Assembly: GCF_963678635.1 (NCBI RefSeq)
Contig: NC_087063.1
Coordinates: 21,458,701-21,522,700 of the forward strand
DNA length: 64,000 bases
Direction: 5' to 3'
Source of the DNA: Symsagittifera roscoffensis
Lineage: Eukaryota > Xenacoelomorpha > Acoela > Convolutidae
Shown: positions 23,261 through 34,995 of the stretch, one piece after another
Position numbering within the stretch: position 1 is the stretch's first letter
Layout: the number at the start of each line of letters is the position of its first letter
The notes under the pieces: model-generated
Database searches by the model: none
Told to the model about the DNA's origin: nothing
The model's input: only the letters and a program-made list of their open reading frames with translations
Program-made: the position numbers and the translations under genes

Positions 23261-26200
23261 GAGTCTAGAAATTGAAAAAAAAATAGATATTTGGGTTTGA
23301 CTTTTAAAATTTCAACTTAACCTGTTCATTTGAAACATGAAGCAAATGTTGCGTTAAAAAGCTTTCTTACCTTAGGAGTGAACGAATTTAGAGTAGAAAT
23401 GAATCCACTCGAATCCTGTGGAACAATTAAAACAATAGCACTTTATATTACTATAGCACTTCCAATACTACAAAGCATCCCTTTTTTTAAATGAACAAGT
23501 GTGAGGGCAGTCTCTCAAATAGCCACTGCAGTTACTTGAGTACAATTATCAAATAAGATGTTGAAAGTAGCAATGGTCAGGTGAACTTATACAAACAAAA
23601 TTAAAAAAAAAATTTTAAGCGTTAGTTGGCCAAAATTGTCACACCGTAGTCTTCTAATATTTTCACCTTTTTCACTACTGCCTCTAATTGTCTCTGTAAT
23701 TTCTTGTTTTCTTTTTTCTGGAAAAAAGTTTTCAGTCGCATTTTTTCTTATATTTTTGTCATCGGGTCGACGTCCCGTTGATCTTTTATGCAAATCCCTA
23801 TTTTTTTTCCGGTTCTCGGGCTAGGTCCGCGTTGAGGCATTTCCAAATTGATATTGGTTCATACTCCTTTTCTAAATACTAAAAATGTTTTTTTTTTTGT
23901 TCTTTCACCACTTTTGTAAGGTTGCTTTTATATGGACCATTTAGGCAACATCATTCATACAAAATGTTTCGAAAAAGCAAAGAGAAAAGTTTTTCCAAAA
24001 AGGGAAACTTGGGCAATAATTAACCCCAATCTTAATTTTTTTTCCACCAGGGCTCATCCACAGGCTTACTTTGGGGTCCCCTTTTATAGGTAAAAGGGAC
24101 TAGAAAAATCCGGGGCTAATATACCTTTTCCCAACTTTTTGATATAGTTTCTTTATCAATTTAAGTGGCTTTATCTGTGTTTTACAAAATTATTTGAGCA
24201 ATTATCATTTCTGCAGTAACGCGGTAGTCGAAAGTATTTTTCCTAATTCTACTTTGCCACTTATACAAAATTAAATAATCAAAATTTTATGTCAAAATTT
24301 TATAAATAATCCTTTATATGTTTCTCATTCAACTATTTTTTCTCAAATTTCACACAAAATTAAACCGAAAGAATTGAATTACAAAAAATTTGACGAAAAT
24401 TATTTCTTCCTTAAACCTTTTTTCACAAAAATGGCGTTTTACTTTGATCACATTTAGGCATTATTTATAGATGACTATTTTTTCCAGCAAAAATCACTCT
24501 TTTGAATTGATGTTTCTATTGATTAAATTTTGTTCCAGCGTTTCAACAAGTTCTGAATATTTTTTTTCGTTAATGGTTGATATCTATTTGTCTTAAATTT
24601 TTCATTGTATTTCATGTTTGAAAAGCCGAATCTTTCAAAATCAATGATGCCGTTTTTTATAACATTTATAATCAAATTCATGGATGCTTGTATAGCGCCA
24701 TTTTTAAACGGAGTGTTTTTTCTTATTTTCCCCTGTTTTCTGAACCAAGCAACAATGAAATTGAAAAATTGCAAGCGTAGGAACTGAGTTTTTTATAGCG
24801 TGAAAATTGATAATCATAATAGTCATAAAAGAATCAAATATAAGATCACTTTTGCCTCCAAAGTTTGTTTCGATGAACGTTTGCTTAAGGAGACAAAATT
24901 TAAACGAAGTTCATTCAATTTTGAGCCTTGATTCTGAAAGCGGCATGTTGCAATTTGCAAATTTTAGTGATACTCTTCAGAAAACAACCAATAAACCGTA
25001 TTTTTTCTATTTTATTTTTGCTGTTACTAATTTTTGATTAGTTTTTCAAAAAAAATTACCCTGTAGCATTTCTCTCAGGAAGCCAGATTCCACACAAGGC
25101 TATAACCATTGATTAAGCTTTTGAGGTATCAAGAAGTTATTTTAAAAGGTGGCCTTATGACTATCTTGTTTTTTTTCTTCAAATTTTGAACAAAGGGCAA
25201 AATAACGCCTTTATTTTCAGTCTCTAGAAATATTTTTTCTGGAGGTTTTTGCGTTTGAAAAGCGCGATGTTTTTGGCAATAGTAAATGAATATAATAGAA
25301 CATATGCAAATATTTGATTCAAACAATCAACCAAATAGATAAACAAAATGTGTACCAACAAGACTCCTCACTTTTAAGCTAATTAATGATGTTCAAGAAC
25401 TTCGTTATAATTTGATTTGAGCAAATAGCTTGAACAAAGTTTTTTGTTGCTGTTGAATAGAAGAAAAGTTTTTTCTTGATTTTGTGATGCCAGATCACTG
25501 TTGAATTTACTCATTTAAAATATTTTTGCCCCATTTATAAGTTTTTTCCGTTTCTTTTTCATTTTCCCACAAAAGAGATCCTCGACAAAATAACTTCGAT
25601 ATTTTCGTGGAACAAAACTTTTCTTCGCTCTGTTTTTCATAAAAACACAAATTCTGAACCAATACACAGCAATTTTAAAGGAATGATCTCCAATTTTTAA
25701 AAAAAACTGTTATCAAGATAAAAGATGTCATTTATTATTTGAAAAAAATTGCAAGAATGCCTGTAAGTGAACTATCACAGAAATTATTTTCCATTAAATT
25801 TACAATTCTGATTTATGTATCTAGCACCGTACAAAAATTCAAGTCGATGAAATTGGGCTATACATTGAAGCATGAAAGTTTGAAAGATGAAATTTTCAAT
25901 ACTAAGCAACTGAAAGTAGTTTCAAACAATATTTTGAAAGCTTTTAAAGTACCGAGAACTACCGTTCAGATGATCATGATACATCTTAATCATTGTTCGA
26001 CATCATCTTTGTTGGATGAGAGTTTGCCTCTCCAGAATTTATTAGAAGTATGCCTTTTTTGCCAAATTGCTTATTTTGTCTCACTTTTCGACAAGAATTT
26101 TCGTTTGTTCGTGCCAAATAAAAACTAGTTTTACTTTTTTTTCCATTCTACTTGTTGGTGCTCCTATGAGGACTTGTACTTCTATTGTCCGTTACCATAC

Positions 26201-26467
26201 TTCCCACAACTTTGCTTATCACTTATTGTTCCGACTTTCGTAACGAAAGTAACGGAATATTTGTAATCGGGGTGGCTTTTTTTCAGACAAAATTCGACTT
26301 TTTTACTAGCCATTTTTGACGGAGTTTTTTTTATATCATTCAAAAGGTATTGTTGTCCTGATCTTAAATTTGAAAAGATATTTTACCGGTGATCATGTTT
26401 CGTAAAGTTATGGGGGGCTTAGGATTGCCATTTTGTCCAAATTAGCAATTAACGCGCGATATATTTC

Positions 26468-26486
26468 GCGCTATCAACGATAGCGC
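26468..26486. repeat. Perfect 8-bp-arm stem-loop
   Basis: gcgctatc, loop aac, gatagcgc. Repeated at 30,761-30,779 in P3. Another small stem-loop, actttcg/taa/cgaaagt, lies at 26,234-26,250 and 30,534-30,550. Conserved between the two diverged P copies. Confidence 0.7.
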
Positions 26487-26489
26487 TAT

Positions 26490-26721
26490 TAACATTACGA
26501 GCCAAAACTTTTCGTGAATTGTAAGCTGATTCCGCAACATGGACGCTCCCTTTCATCTTCTTCTGTTCTTTCATTCTCTTTGATCGTCCCAACAAAATTT
26601 TGACGTGTTTAGAGACTTTTCTCTGAAATCCAAGGCAAATGCAGACATAAAAATGTACGCCTAATTAGCGCATAGTCTGGCCTCGTAATGAATGTCAGCG
26701 GAGATTTACTCCGGCTTAGAA
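26490..26721 (+). repeat. Dispersed repeat S, copy 2
   Basis: Blocks cgtgaattgtaagctgattc, cgcaacatgg, ttctttgatcgtcccaacaa and cagacataaaaatgtacgcc match the S copies at 13.3, 30.8 and 59.6 kb. It abuts a truncated LTR. Confidence 0.65.
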
Positions 26722-26827
26722 TGTACCTCCAGTGAATAATTCCCTTGAAAGGTCCCAGTTGGACAATTAAGGAACGATGGCTAGTGTAGAGGTGTGTGTT
26801 AAAAAGGTACAAACTACGCTATCCTAA
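26722..26827 (-). mobile_element. Truncated Ty3/Gypsy LTR
   Basis: Plus strand begins tgtacctccagtgaataatt and runs to ggtacaaactacgctatcct. It matches the first ~100 bp of the LTR at 31,226 and then stops abruptly, replaced by the start of P3. The break looks like a tandem-duplication junction rather than a solo LTR. Confidence 0.75.
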
Positions 26828-29800
26828 CATTTGCTTTTTTCCAAGATTAGCAAAAATTAAATAAAAAAGTCCGTTTAGAATTTAAAAAAATAGATATTTG
26901 GATTTGACTTTAAAAGTTTCAACTTAACATGTTCAGTAGGAATATGAATCAAATGTTGCGTTAAAAAGCATTCTTACCATAGGGAGTGAACAAATCTAGA
27001 GTTGAAAAGAACCCACTCGAATCTTGTGTGACAACGAAAACAAAAGCATTTTATATTACTGTAGCACCTCCAAAACTACAACTCATCCCTCTTTTAAAAT
27101 AACAAATGTGAGGGCAGTCTCTCAAAAAGCTACTGCGGATACTTGAGTATAATTTTAAATTAACTTGATCAAAGTAACAGTGTTCAGGTAAACTTATACA
27201 AACAAATTTATTAAAAAGACGTTTTTAAACGTTAGTTGGACAAAATTGTCACATTGTAGACTCCAAATTTTTTTCATTTTTTCTCTGCTGCCTCTAATTG
27301 TCACTGTAACCTCTTTTTTTCTTTTTTAAATAAAATTTTCAGTCGCATTTTTATACTGCTTTTGTCAGCCAGTCCACGTCCTGCTGATCTTCGTTATCGA
27401 GAAAAGCTGTGATCCCGCTGAATGGGATACGTAGCGAGGTATCTCTTGATTTGATTAAGTTTTCCCTTGGAGTTCTCTCCTTCAGTTTAATTGATTTGTT
27501 TTTACTTTCTTAGTGATCAAGACCCGTTATCTTTTGTTTTTTTGGGGAGCCAGGAAGGTTGTGTAACCCCTGGCAAGGTCAATATTCAATTCCTGCTTCA
27601 AGGAATGCTTCAGGGACGTAACAAATTGGGGGTTGTCGTGAGATGGGTTGTTCTCGCGATCTTTTTGTTCACGTAACCGTTCTGCTAATTCCCTGCTCCT
27701 TTTGGCAGGCCATCTTCCAAAGACAGAAAGGCTAGTTTATGTGACTATTTTTGTTTCTGATTTGCCTTTTACGCAAAGACAAGTTTGGTCCGGTTCTCAT
27801 GCTGGGTCCGCGTTGAAGCAATTCCAGTTTGATATTGGTTCATACTCCATTTCTAAACACTAAAAACATTTTTTTTGTCTTACACCACTTTTTAAGGTTG
27901 ATTTTTCATGAACCATTTAGGCAATATCATTCATACAAAAAGGTTTCGATAAAACAAAGAAAAAAGTTTTTCCAGAAAGGAAAATTTGGGCAATAATTAA
28001 CAACCAATCTTAATTTTTTTCACCCAACTCATCCACAGGCTTACCTTGGAGTCCCCTTTTATAGGTAAAAGTGACTAGAAAAAACCGGGGCTAATATAAC
28101 TTTTCCCACCTTTTTGATATATTTTTTCTGCACTAACGCGTTAGTCGAAAGTATTCTATTTTGCCACCTATACAAACTTAATTAATCAAAAATAAACCGA
28201 AACAATTGGATTACAAAAAATTGTACGAATCTTATTTCTTCATTAAACTTTTTATCACAAAAATGACGTTTTTCTTGATCACATCTAGGCATAATTTATA
28301 GATGACTCTATTTTCCAGCAAAAATCACATTTTTAATTTGATGTTTCTATTGATTAAATTTTGTTCCAGCGTTTCAACAATGTCTGAACAGTTTTTTTTG
28401 TTAATGGTTGATATCTATTTGTCTTAAATTTTTCATTGTATTTCATGTTTCAAAAGCCGAATCTTTCAAAATCAATGACGCCGTTTTTTATAACATTTAT
28501 AGTCAAATTCATGGATGCTTGTATAGCGTCATTTTTAAACGGAGTGTTTTTTCTGATTTTCCCCTGTTTTGCGAACCAAGCACCAATGACAATTGAAAAA
28601 TTGCAAGTATAGGAGCTGAGTTTTTTATAGCGTGAAAATTGATAATCATAATAGTCATAAAAGAATCAAAAATAAGATCACTTTTGCCTCCAAAGTTTGT
28701 TTCGATGTACGTTTGCTTAAGGAGACAAAATTTAATCGAAGTTCATTCAATTTTGAGCCTTGATTCTGAAAGCGGCATGTTGCAAGTTGCAAATTTTAGT
28801 GATACCCTTCAGAAAACAACCAATAATCCGTATTTTTTCTATTTTATTTTTGCTGTTTCTAATTTTTGATTACTTTTTCAAAGAAAATTACCCTGTAGCA
28901 TTTCTCTCAGGAAGCCCGATTCCACACAAGGCTATAACCATTGATTAAGCTTTTGAGGTATCAAGAAGTTATTTTAAAAATTGGCCTTATGACTATCTTG
29001 TTTTTTTTCAAATTTTGAACAAAGGGCTATTTTCAGTCTCTAGAATTATTTTTTTCTGGAGGTTTTTGCGTTTGAAAAGCGCAATGTTTTTGGCAATAGT
29101 AAATGAATATAATAGAACATATGCAAATATTAGATTCATTAAAACAATCAACCAAATAGATAAACAAAATGTGTACCAACAAGACTCCTCACTTTTAAGC
29201 TAATTAATGATGTTCAAGAACTTCGTTATAATTTGATTTGAGCAAATAGCTTGAACTAAGTTTTTTGTTGCCGTTGAATAGAAGAAAAGTTTTTTCTTGA
29301 TTTTGTGATGCCAGATCACTGTTGAATTTACTCATTTAATATATTTTTGCCCCATTTATAAGTTTTTTCCGTTTCTTTTTCATTTTCCCACAAAAGAGAT
29401 CCTCGACAAAATAACTTTGATATTTTCGTGGAACAAAATTTTTTCTTCGCTCTGCTTTTCATAAAAACACGTGTTTGGCTCGATGATGCTTGAGCATAGG
29501 CTTAAATTATCTCTAGTATCCAACACGGCTAATTTGTTTGGTCCTACTTTTTGATTGGCTAAGCTTTGTGGATGCTTTTTTTGCAATTTTCGAATAATTT
29601 TTTAGCTGTGTTCGATTTCCACTAGTATTAAATTTTTGATTGTCCTTCAATTCTGAACCAATCCACAGCATTTTTAAAGGAATGATTTCATTTTTGAAAA
29701 AAAAATTTATCAAGATGAAAGATTTCATTTATTATTTGAAAAAAATTGCAAGAATGTCTGTAAGCGTAACTATCACAGAAAATATTTTTCATTAAATTTA

Positions 29801-30760
29801 TAATTCTGATTTCTGTATCTAGCACCGTACAAAAATGCAAGTCGATGAAGTTGGACTATACATTGAAGCCTGAAAGTTTTTGCAAAGAAAACGTTCGAAA
29901 GATAAAGTTTTCAATACTAAACAACTGAAAGTAATTTCAAACAATAAAAAACGTTTTTCTTGGTGTTTTTCGCAAATACAGAAGAAAGTTTGCCAGAATT
30001 TTCTCATTCTAGCATTGATTCTGAGAGCGGCATGTTTCTGGTTCCGATGTTTTTTAAAACATTTTTTCAAAAGTATTTTGAATGTTTTCATTTTGATTCA
30101 ACCTAAAAGCTTAACTAAGCAAACGATAAAATCAATGATTTCGTCGATTTATCCCTGTAGGATTTTTTTAATGAGCCAGATTCCACAAAGAGCTGTAGCC
30201 ATTTGCTTAGCTTTTAAAGTACCGAGAACTACCCTTCAGATGATCTTGATACATCTTATTCACTGTTCGACATCATCTTTGTTGGATGAGAATTTGCCTT
30301 TCCAGAATTTATTAGAAGTATGCCTTTTTTGCCAAATTGCTTATTTTGTCTCACTTTTCATCCGCATTCCACTTTTCGTTATCAATCGACAAGAAAATAT
30401 TTCGTTTAATCGTACCAAAGAAAAATTAGTTGTACCTTTTTTTCCATTCTACTTTTGGTGCTCCTATGAGGACTTGTACTTTTATTGTCCGTTACCATAC
30501 TTCCCACAACTTTGCTAATCACTTATTGTTCCGACTTTCGTAACGAAAGTAACGGAATATTTGTACTCGGTGTGGTTTTTTGTCTTCAGAGAAGTTTCGA
30601 CTCTTCAACTAGCAATTTTCATCATATCATTCAAAAGCGTTTGTTGTCCTGAGCTTAAATTTGAAAAAATATTTCACCTGTGATCATATTTCGTAAAGTT
30701 ATGTAGGGCTTAGGATTGCCATTTTGTCCAAATTAGGCCAATTAACGCGCAATATATTTC

Positions 30761-30779
30761 GCGCTATCAACGATAGCGC
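30761..30779. repeat. Perfect 8-bp-arm stem-loop, second copy
   Basis: Same gcgctatc/aac/gatagcgc as 26,468-26,486. Confidence 0.7.
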
Positions 30780-30784
30780 TATTA

Positions 30785-31013
30785 ACATTACGAGCCAAAA
30801 ATTTCGTGAATTGTAAGCTGATTCCTTAACATGGACTCTCCCTTTCATCTTCTTCTGTTCTTTCATTCCCTTTGATCGTTCCAACAAAATTTTGACATGT
30901 TTAAAGACTTGTCTCTGAAATCCAACGCAAATACAGACATAAAAATGTACGCCTAACCAGCGCACAGTCTGGCCTCATAATGAATGTCAGCGGAGAATTA
31001 CTCCGGCTTAGAA
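30785..31013 (+). repeat. Dispersed repeat S, copy 3
   Basis: Matches copy 2 through ttactccggcttagaa. In copy 2 the LTR follows that word immediately; here about 212 bp intervene (31,014-31,225). Confidence 0.65.
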
Positions 31014-31225
31014 GCGTTTGAAATTAGTTGAAGAAACCTTATTTGCCATAATTGATTTGTTAATAGCAGCAAACTCTATCCTTCGTACTTTATATGGCTT
31101 GTGGTAGGATGATCTCAAATTTTCAAAAAATTATTTAATATATCACAATTAATGTTAGGATAAAAAGGCAATCATGTTATACACCCTGATACGAGCAATC
31201 CTGTTTTTTTCTTCTTCAGCCTGCT
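31014..31225. repeat. Insertion between S and the LTR, containing an R-like piece
   Basis: Absent at the equivalent place at 26,721/26,722. Its end carries accctgatacgagcaatcct, resembling the R-repeat word ccctgatacgagcagtcttg. Origin otherwise unknown. Confidence 0.45.
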
Positions 31226-31543
31226 TGTACCTCCGTGTGAAGAATTTCCTTGAAAGGTCCTAGTTAGACAATTAAAAACGATGGCTAGTGTAGAGGTGTG
31301 TGTTAAAAAGGTACAAGCTACGCTATCCTAATTGTTAAAATTAGACTTAACCGGAGTTAAAAGATAAGTTAAATTAACAAGGTCTGATTATTCCAAACAA
31401 TGCTAACAAAATGAGCAATGATTGTCGAAAAGTTACATGGTGAGTACTTAATTAGTGCGTCATAGCAGCTGTATTTCTTAATGAAGCATAGCAGTTTTGT
31501 AGAATGATAAGTTAATGCGATCATTGCTTATAGATACTTTACA
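31226..31543 (-). repeat. LTR of copy A (3' LTR in element sense)
   Basis: Plus strand starts tgtacctccgtgtg and ends gatactttaca. It aligns over its full length to 36,656-36,972 with scattered substitutions, sharing for example aacaatgctaacaaaatgag. Confidence 0.85.
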
Positions 31544-32349
31544 TAACCTCTTAAAAATTTACCTCCTTTTTTATTACAATCCTAATTTCTTTTCACCGGT
31601 TGGGAACAGCAAATACATTTCGTGAATGTTATACATCAAAAGAACCAGATATAACACCAAAAACTGAATTAGAAGAAACTGAACTAACCTAATAACCAGC
31701 ACCTACAATAAGTGCAGCAGTGATCAGCAATTTTGTTGATGCTAAAATGACTAGATAGTGGGCGGGTTTTTTACTGAAGGTCAACGTAAATAAGTAGCGG
31801 CTGTGGATAGTGCTAAACCGAGATCAAGTAAAAATAAAATACAATTAGTTATAACTAGATGTGAACAAAAGCACCAGCGATTTAATACTTGTCCACATAT
31901 ATTGGAGTTATAGACTAAGCTCACGAGATCTGGATTGAATTATTAGAATGAGAACAAAATGAAATTCAACTGAAATATTCGGTTTCTAGTGTTTTCTATT
32001 GAGCAGTTTTCTGATTCCCGGACTACTCCTCGAGTTGGGTTCTATATACTTTTGAATTGACCACCCATCAACTCGTTTCTGATCATTGTACGGCACAAAA
32101 CATCTATAAAATCGGCAATCGAATCGAGGTGAATCCATTGTTCGATAGCGGCCAAACTGACTTCAAAACGTTAGGATGGGGCGTCAGTAGGGCTAAAAGA
32201 GACCGTAGCTACGTTATGTCGTTCTCCTAGTAGAGTTTCGACGAATAGCGGTGTTTTTCGTTGAATATAGTTCTGAATGATATGAAAGGTCTGATAAAGC
32301 GAGACTCCAAGATGGCACTTGGATTGTGACCGCTTCTAATGGATCTGTT

Positions 32350-32895
32350 CTAGGTAGCGATCGTCGAGATCACACGTTCGCCTGGGCGGTCGACCGAATC
32401 TCCTTCTACTAACGTTGTAAAAATGCGTTCTCCCACAAGGTTTGACAGTTGTCGAGATCTCAAAGGCCTAGTGTTGTGGTGAATTGTTTCAGCGTGTTTA
32501 GCCGGCGGAGGCGAATGCATAGGCGACGAAGTCTTCCTCTTGGCTGCTTCCGAGTGTTTGTTCTCAGGGCCCAAGAATTTGATCGCATCAAGTTTCGGAG
32601 ATGTTACTGCTGTTTGATGCGGTTTAGTCATTGTCTCCAAAGTAGGAGTTGTTTTATCTAGGTCTAGGATAATTGGCAAAGACGTCTCAGGAGTAGTAGG
32701 TTTAATTGCTTCTGGTTTAGTAGCTTCCTCTTGATTGATAGGAGAAAGAAGTGTCGCGTTAGCAGCGTTTGCCCCAGGAGCTGTATGGTCTGTAGATTCC
32801 CGTGGAGTTTGTTTTACAGTGCTGCTTTGGTACTCATCTTGGGCGGAGGTTGCTGGAGGTGTAGTTATGGAAATGGTGACGCTTGGTTGTTCCAA
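32350..32895 (-). CDS. Pro/Thr/Ser-rich ORF inside retroelement A (unknown)
   Basis: A 181-codon open frame, low in hydrophobic residues. It is rich in Thr, Pro, Ser and Lys (for example KPEAIKPTTPETSLPIILDL) and includes TSSPMHSPPPAKHAE. Toward the end comes LRSRQLSNLVGERIFTTLVEG. It is probably the disordered end of a longer element-encoded product: the same strand upstream (33,000-33,250) has REEEETEKARLQ-type Glu/Arg/Lys-rich remnants in another frame. It lies between the RNase H end and the 3' LTR, where integrase tails or a third ORF sit in Gypsy-type elements. I do not recognise the family. It is GC-richer than its surroundings, and the open length suggests younger or constrained sequence. 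Confidence 0.35.
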   Translation of the reverse strand: MEQPSVTISITTPPATSAQDEYQSSTVKQTPRESTDHTAPGANAANATLLSPINQEEATKPEAIKPTTPETSLPIILDLDKTTPTLETMTKPHQTAVTSPKLDAIKFLGPENKHSEAAKRKTSSPMHSPPPAKHAETIHHNTRPLRSRQLSNLVGERIFTTLVEGDSVDRPGERVISTIAT

Positions 32896-33421
32896 TTTCC
32901 GGTTCTCGTCTTTCCTACCGGGGAATACTGGGGCGTCAAGCGCCGGAGGAATTCATGAATTTCACTAAGGACCTGTATGTCGCTCAAGTCATCTCATGGG
33001 TGGTGAGTCTTATAAATACAGGAAGTCTTATAAATACTGGGCCGGGTTCCGCTTGAGTCATTTCGGGATCCAGGGATACCTGCAGCCTAGCCTTCTCTGT
33101 CTCTTCTTCTTCTCTAAGGCAAGCGATATCAGCGTGTCGATTTTTGCGGGTCCTTTTCAGACGGCTTGACGTGGTCTACAGCTCTTGAAGGCGGTTCTTC
33201 TTGATGTAGTTCTTGAGCCCTTGGTTGCATAAATTTTACCAACTATTCTATTTTTCTCGGATTCACACTGGTCTTCTGGGTGTTCCATTTCTAAGAGCTA
33301 CCCTGATTTCAGATTCTCTATCAATCTCGAACGTAAACTTTTTGAAAAACGGTTCAATTTTCTGTCAGTTTGCGGAATTTTAGTGTCTTATCTGGCACTG
33401 TCTTTGGAGTCTTTGTAAGTC

Positions 33422-33667
33422 CTAGCACTGCTCATTTTTGGGATTAGTTGCATAATTAGTTGCATTTAAAAACTCGTCAGATGATGTTTCGGAACAGTTC
33501 AATTTGGCATACTCAATGCGGTCAGGAGCTTCCCAATCATCTCTCCTGTCTCGACACATCAACCTTCCACCATTGTTTAAGCATAGCGTTATTCGATCCC
33601 AGCTTAAGTTTTGTTTTGACGGAGGTTTTACTAGATGATGCCAAAGAGTATTTGCAGTCCTTGCCAA
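33422..33667 (-). CDS. Unknown ORF fragment in retroelement A
   Basis: An 81-codon frame including LSWDRITLCLNNGGRLMCRD, RRDDWEAPDRIEYAKLN and SSDEFLNATNYATNP. The composition is protein-like. Position just past RNase H suggests it belongs to the spacer before integrase or to a tail ORF. Copy B has a different, weakly similar stretch at 38,918-39,235 (FRFNAMLLK against GSNNAMLKQ in an alternative frame here). Family unknown. Confidence 0.3.
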   Translation of the reverse strand: MARTANTLWHHLVKPPSKQNLSWDRITLCLNNGGRLMCRDRRDDWEAPDRIEYAKLNCSETSSDEFLNATNYATNPKNEQC

Positions 33668-33850
33668 AATGGGTTTCGAACGTTGTGCAGTTTATTGATT
33701 GCTGTTAAACAGTTCATAGATATTTCAGTACTTATGGTATAGCAGTTTCTAGCGAAGATTTTGGTTTTTTTTGTGCCATTACTAACGTTTATTTTTATGG
33801 TTTAATTGATTCGTTCTACCAAATTTGTCGCTCTGTGGTCTCCGACAGGG

Positions 33851-34270
33851 CTAAACTTGCATTATGTTTTTAGCAGAACTCTTTTCGTTTTTAGCTTTAA
33901 ATCCGGATTCTTGATCCAATCGAACAATTTGAAGGTTGTCTGAAATGAACTGTTCTCTGTGGCTATTCAATTGAGGTTTTCTCATTGCTTCATCAAACCC
34001 TAATAACATCCCTTTTTTACGCACTGATGCTATAACGAACTGTTCGTCTTGTTCTGAAATTGGTGTTGGTCTGCTCGTAGGATAGCGTAAAAGATAATCG
34101 TCAATCCCCAACTCTTTTCCTTGCATATAATTCACTGAAAACGTATGTCGTAACGGAGTAATTTATCAGCCCATCTAGTTATTTTGATTGGGTGGTTTTG
34201 GCTTATCGGTCCTCTCTTAATGCCCGATAAGTTCTTTATGATCGGTTAGAAACCTAATATGTGATCCTAA
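33851..34270 (-). pseudogene. Gypsy Pol, end of RNase H, copy A
   Basis: Reads ITRWADKLLRYDIRF, then after a one-base frame change SVNYMQGKELGIDDYLLRYP. This is the (V)xYxxGKxNxADxLSR ending typical of Ty3/Gypsy RNase H. It continues SRPTPISEQDEQFVIASVRK. The frameshift lies just before the apparent Met at 34,135. The same segment occurs in copies B and C. Confidence 0.8.
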
Positions 34271-34995
34271 GTATTTTTCAAATTTTTCCACTGACCAAAC
34301 TAGTCTTATCATTTTTAATTTCTTTTTGATGTTTTTCATTTGAGCTATATTTAGGTAGCGTAATGCAAACGCTATATTTTTCAAAACTCCTTTATGGTTT
34401 TGTCCGATTGAAAACCCAAGTCACTGTACGAAGCGTCGAACTTAACTCTAGTTTCCCTTATTAGGCTGAATGATGGTTCGTTACTCATTTAGACATTTCG
34501 GTTTTTGTTTTCTTAAAAGCCTTTTTGAATTGTTTTGTCAAAAGGAAATGTATATTTTTTGCTTCAAGTTTCTGAACGGCGACAAGAGTGTGGCTAAAAG
34601 AGGGATGATTTTATTGAAATCGTTTACTGAGCCCATTAATGATCTAATGTGCTATAAGCAGTTTGGTTCTCCCAGGTTTTTGAATGCGTCAGCTTTGCGT
34701 ATCAGGGGTTTCGTTCCGAGGTTCCAATGGGTATTTAGTCATTTCCTCACTAGCATCCTTATTACGTTGGGCAATTCACGCAGTCCGTAAAATCCGGTTT
34801 TAAAACGGTATGAGGCTTTTATGTCTCCACCCCCAATATTAGAGTTACATTGGTTACTTGCCTTAGAAGATAGTAAAATCACACTTAAGTCCTATTCTTG
34901 AGAATTATGTCGAATTTGCACTATTTCCGCTAATCGTGAGAGCTACATTACCAAATATTTCGAACAAACTCGTCATTTGAAAGTGGTTTCAGTAG
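34271..34995 (-). pseudogene. Gypsy reverse transcriptase remnant, copy A (deleted)
   Basis: The minus strand contains RT blocks shared with B and C, including the segment read as YRFKTGFYGL (equivalent of the family's xRFxxxPFGL). Relative to B, about 200 bp are missing around 34,715-34,730, removing the catalytic YxDD region and the following palm segment. Plus-strand ORFs here are shadows. Confidence 0.65.

Larger units (their letters stand above)
23270..26721. repeat. Repeat P, copy 2 (internally deleted)
   Basis: Begins with aaatagatatttgggtttga and follows P3 order, but lacks most of the 27,360-27,860 segment. Its second half (24,500-26,490) parallels 28,330-30,780, and it ends with an S repeat. 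A minus-strand stretch at 24,523-24,774 reads NLIINVIKNGIIDFERFGFS and later RYQPLTKKNIQNLLKRWNKI; it is open here but broken in P3. No known family recognised. Confidence 0.7.
26828..31013. repeat. Repeat P, copy 3 (longest)
   Basis: Contains all segments seen in P1 and P2. It holds a 212-codon plus-strand ORF (29,880-30,518) without family resemblance and a 76-codon ORF at 28,639-28,869 nearly identical to 24,807-25,037. Near 30,530-30,720 it shares blocks with repeat R (ttccgactttcg, ctcggtgtggttttttg), so P and R appear distantly related. It ends in an S repeat at 30,785-31,013. Confidence 0.7.
31544..33850 (-). other. 3' region of copy A, unassigned coding remnants
   Basis: Contains two minus-strand open frames: 32,350-32,895 and 33,422-33,667. 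A short direct duplication of gtcttataaatac lies at about 33,008-33,040. No integrase HHCC or DDE motif was seen here, unlike copy B at 38.5-38.8 kb. Confidence 0.5.

Noticed and set aside
29880..30518. Longest ORF in the window (212 codons, plus strand)
   Set aside because: Phe/Cys/Ile-rich composition typical of AT-rich random frames. It lies in repeat P and its counterpart in P2 (25,739-26,128) is only partly open. No domain recognised, so not called as a gene.
32449..32968. Plus-strand ORFs rich in Arg/Cys/Trp
   Set aside because: Shadows of the minus-strand Pro/Thr-rich ORF in retroelement A.
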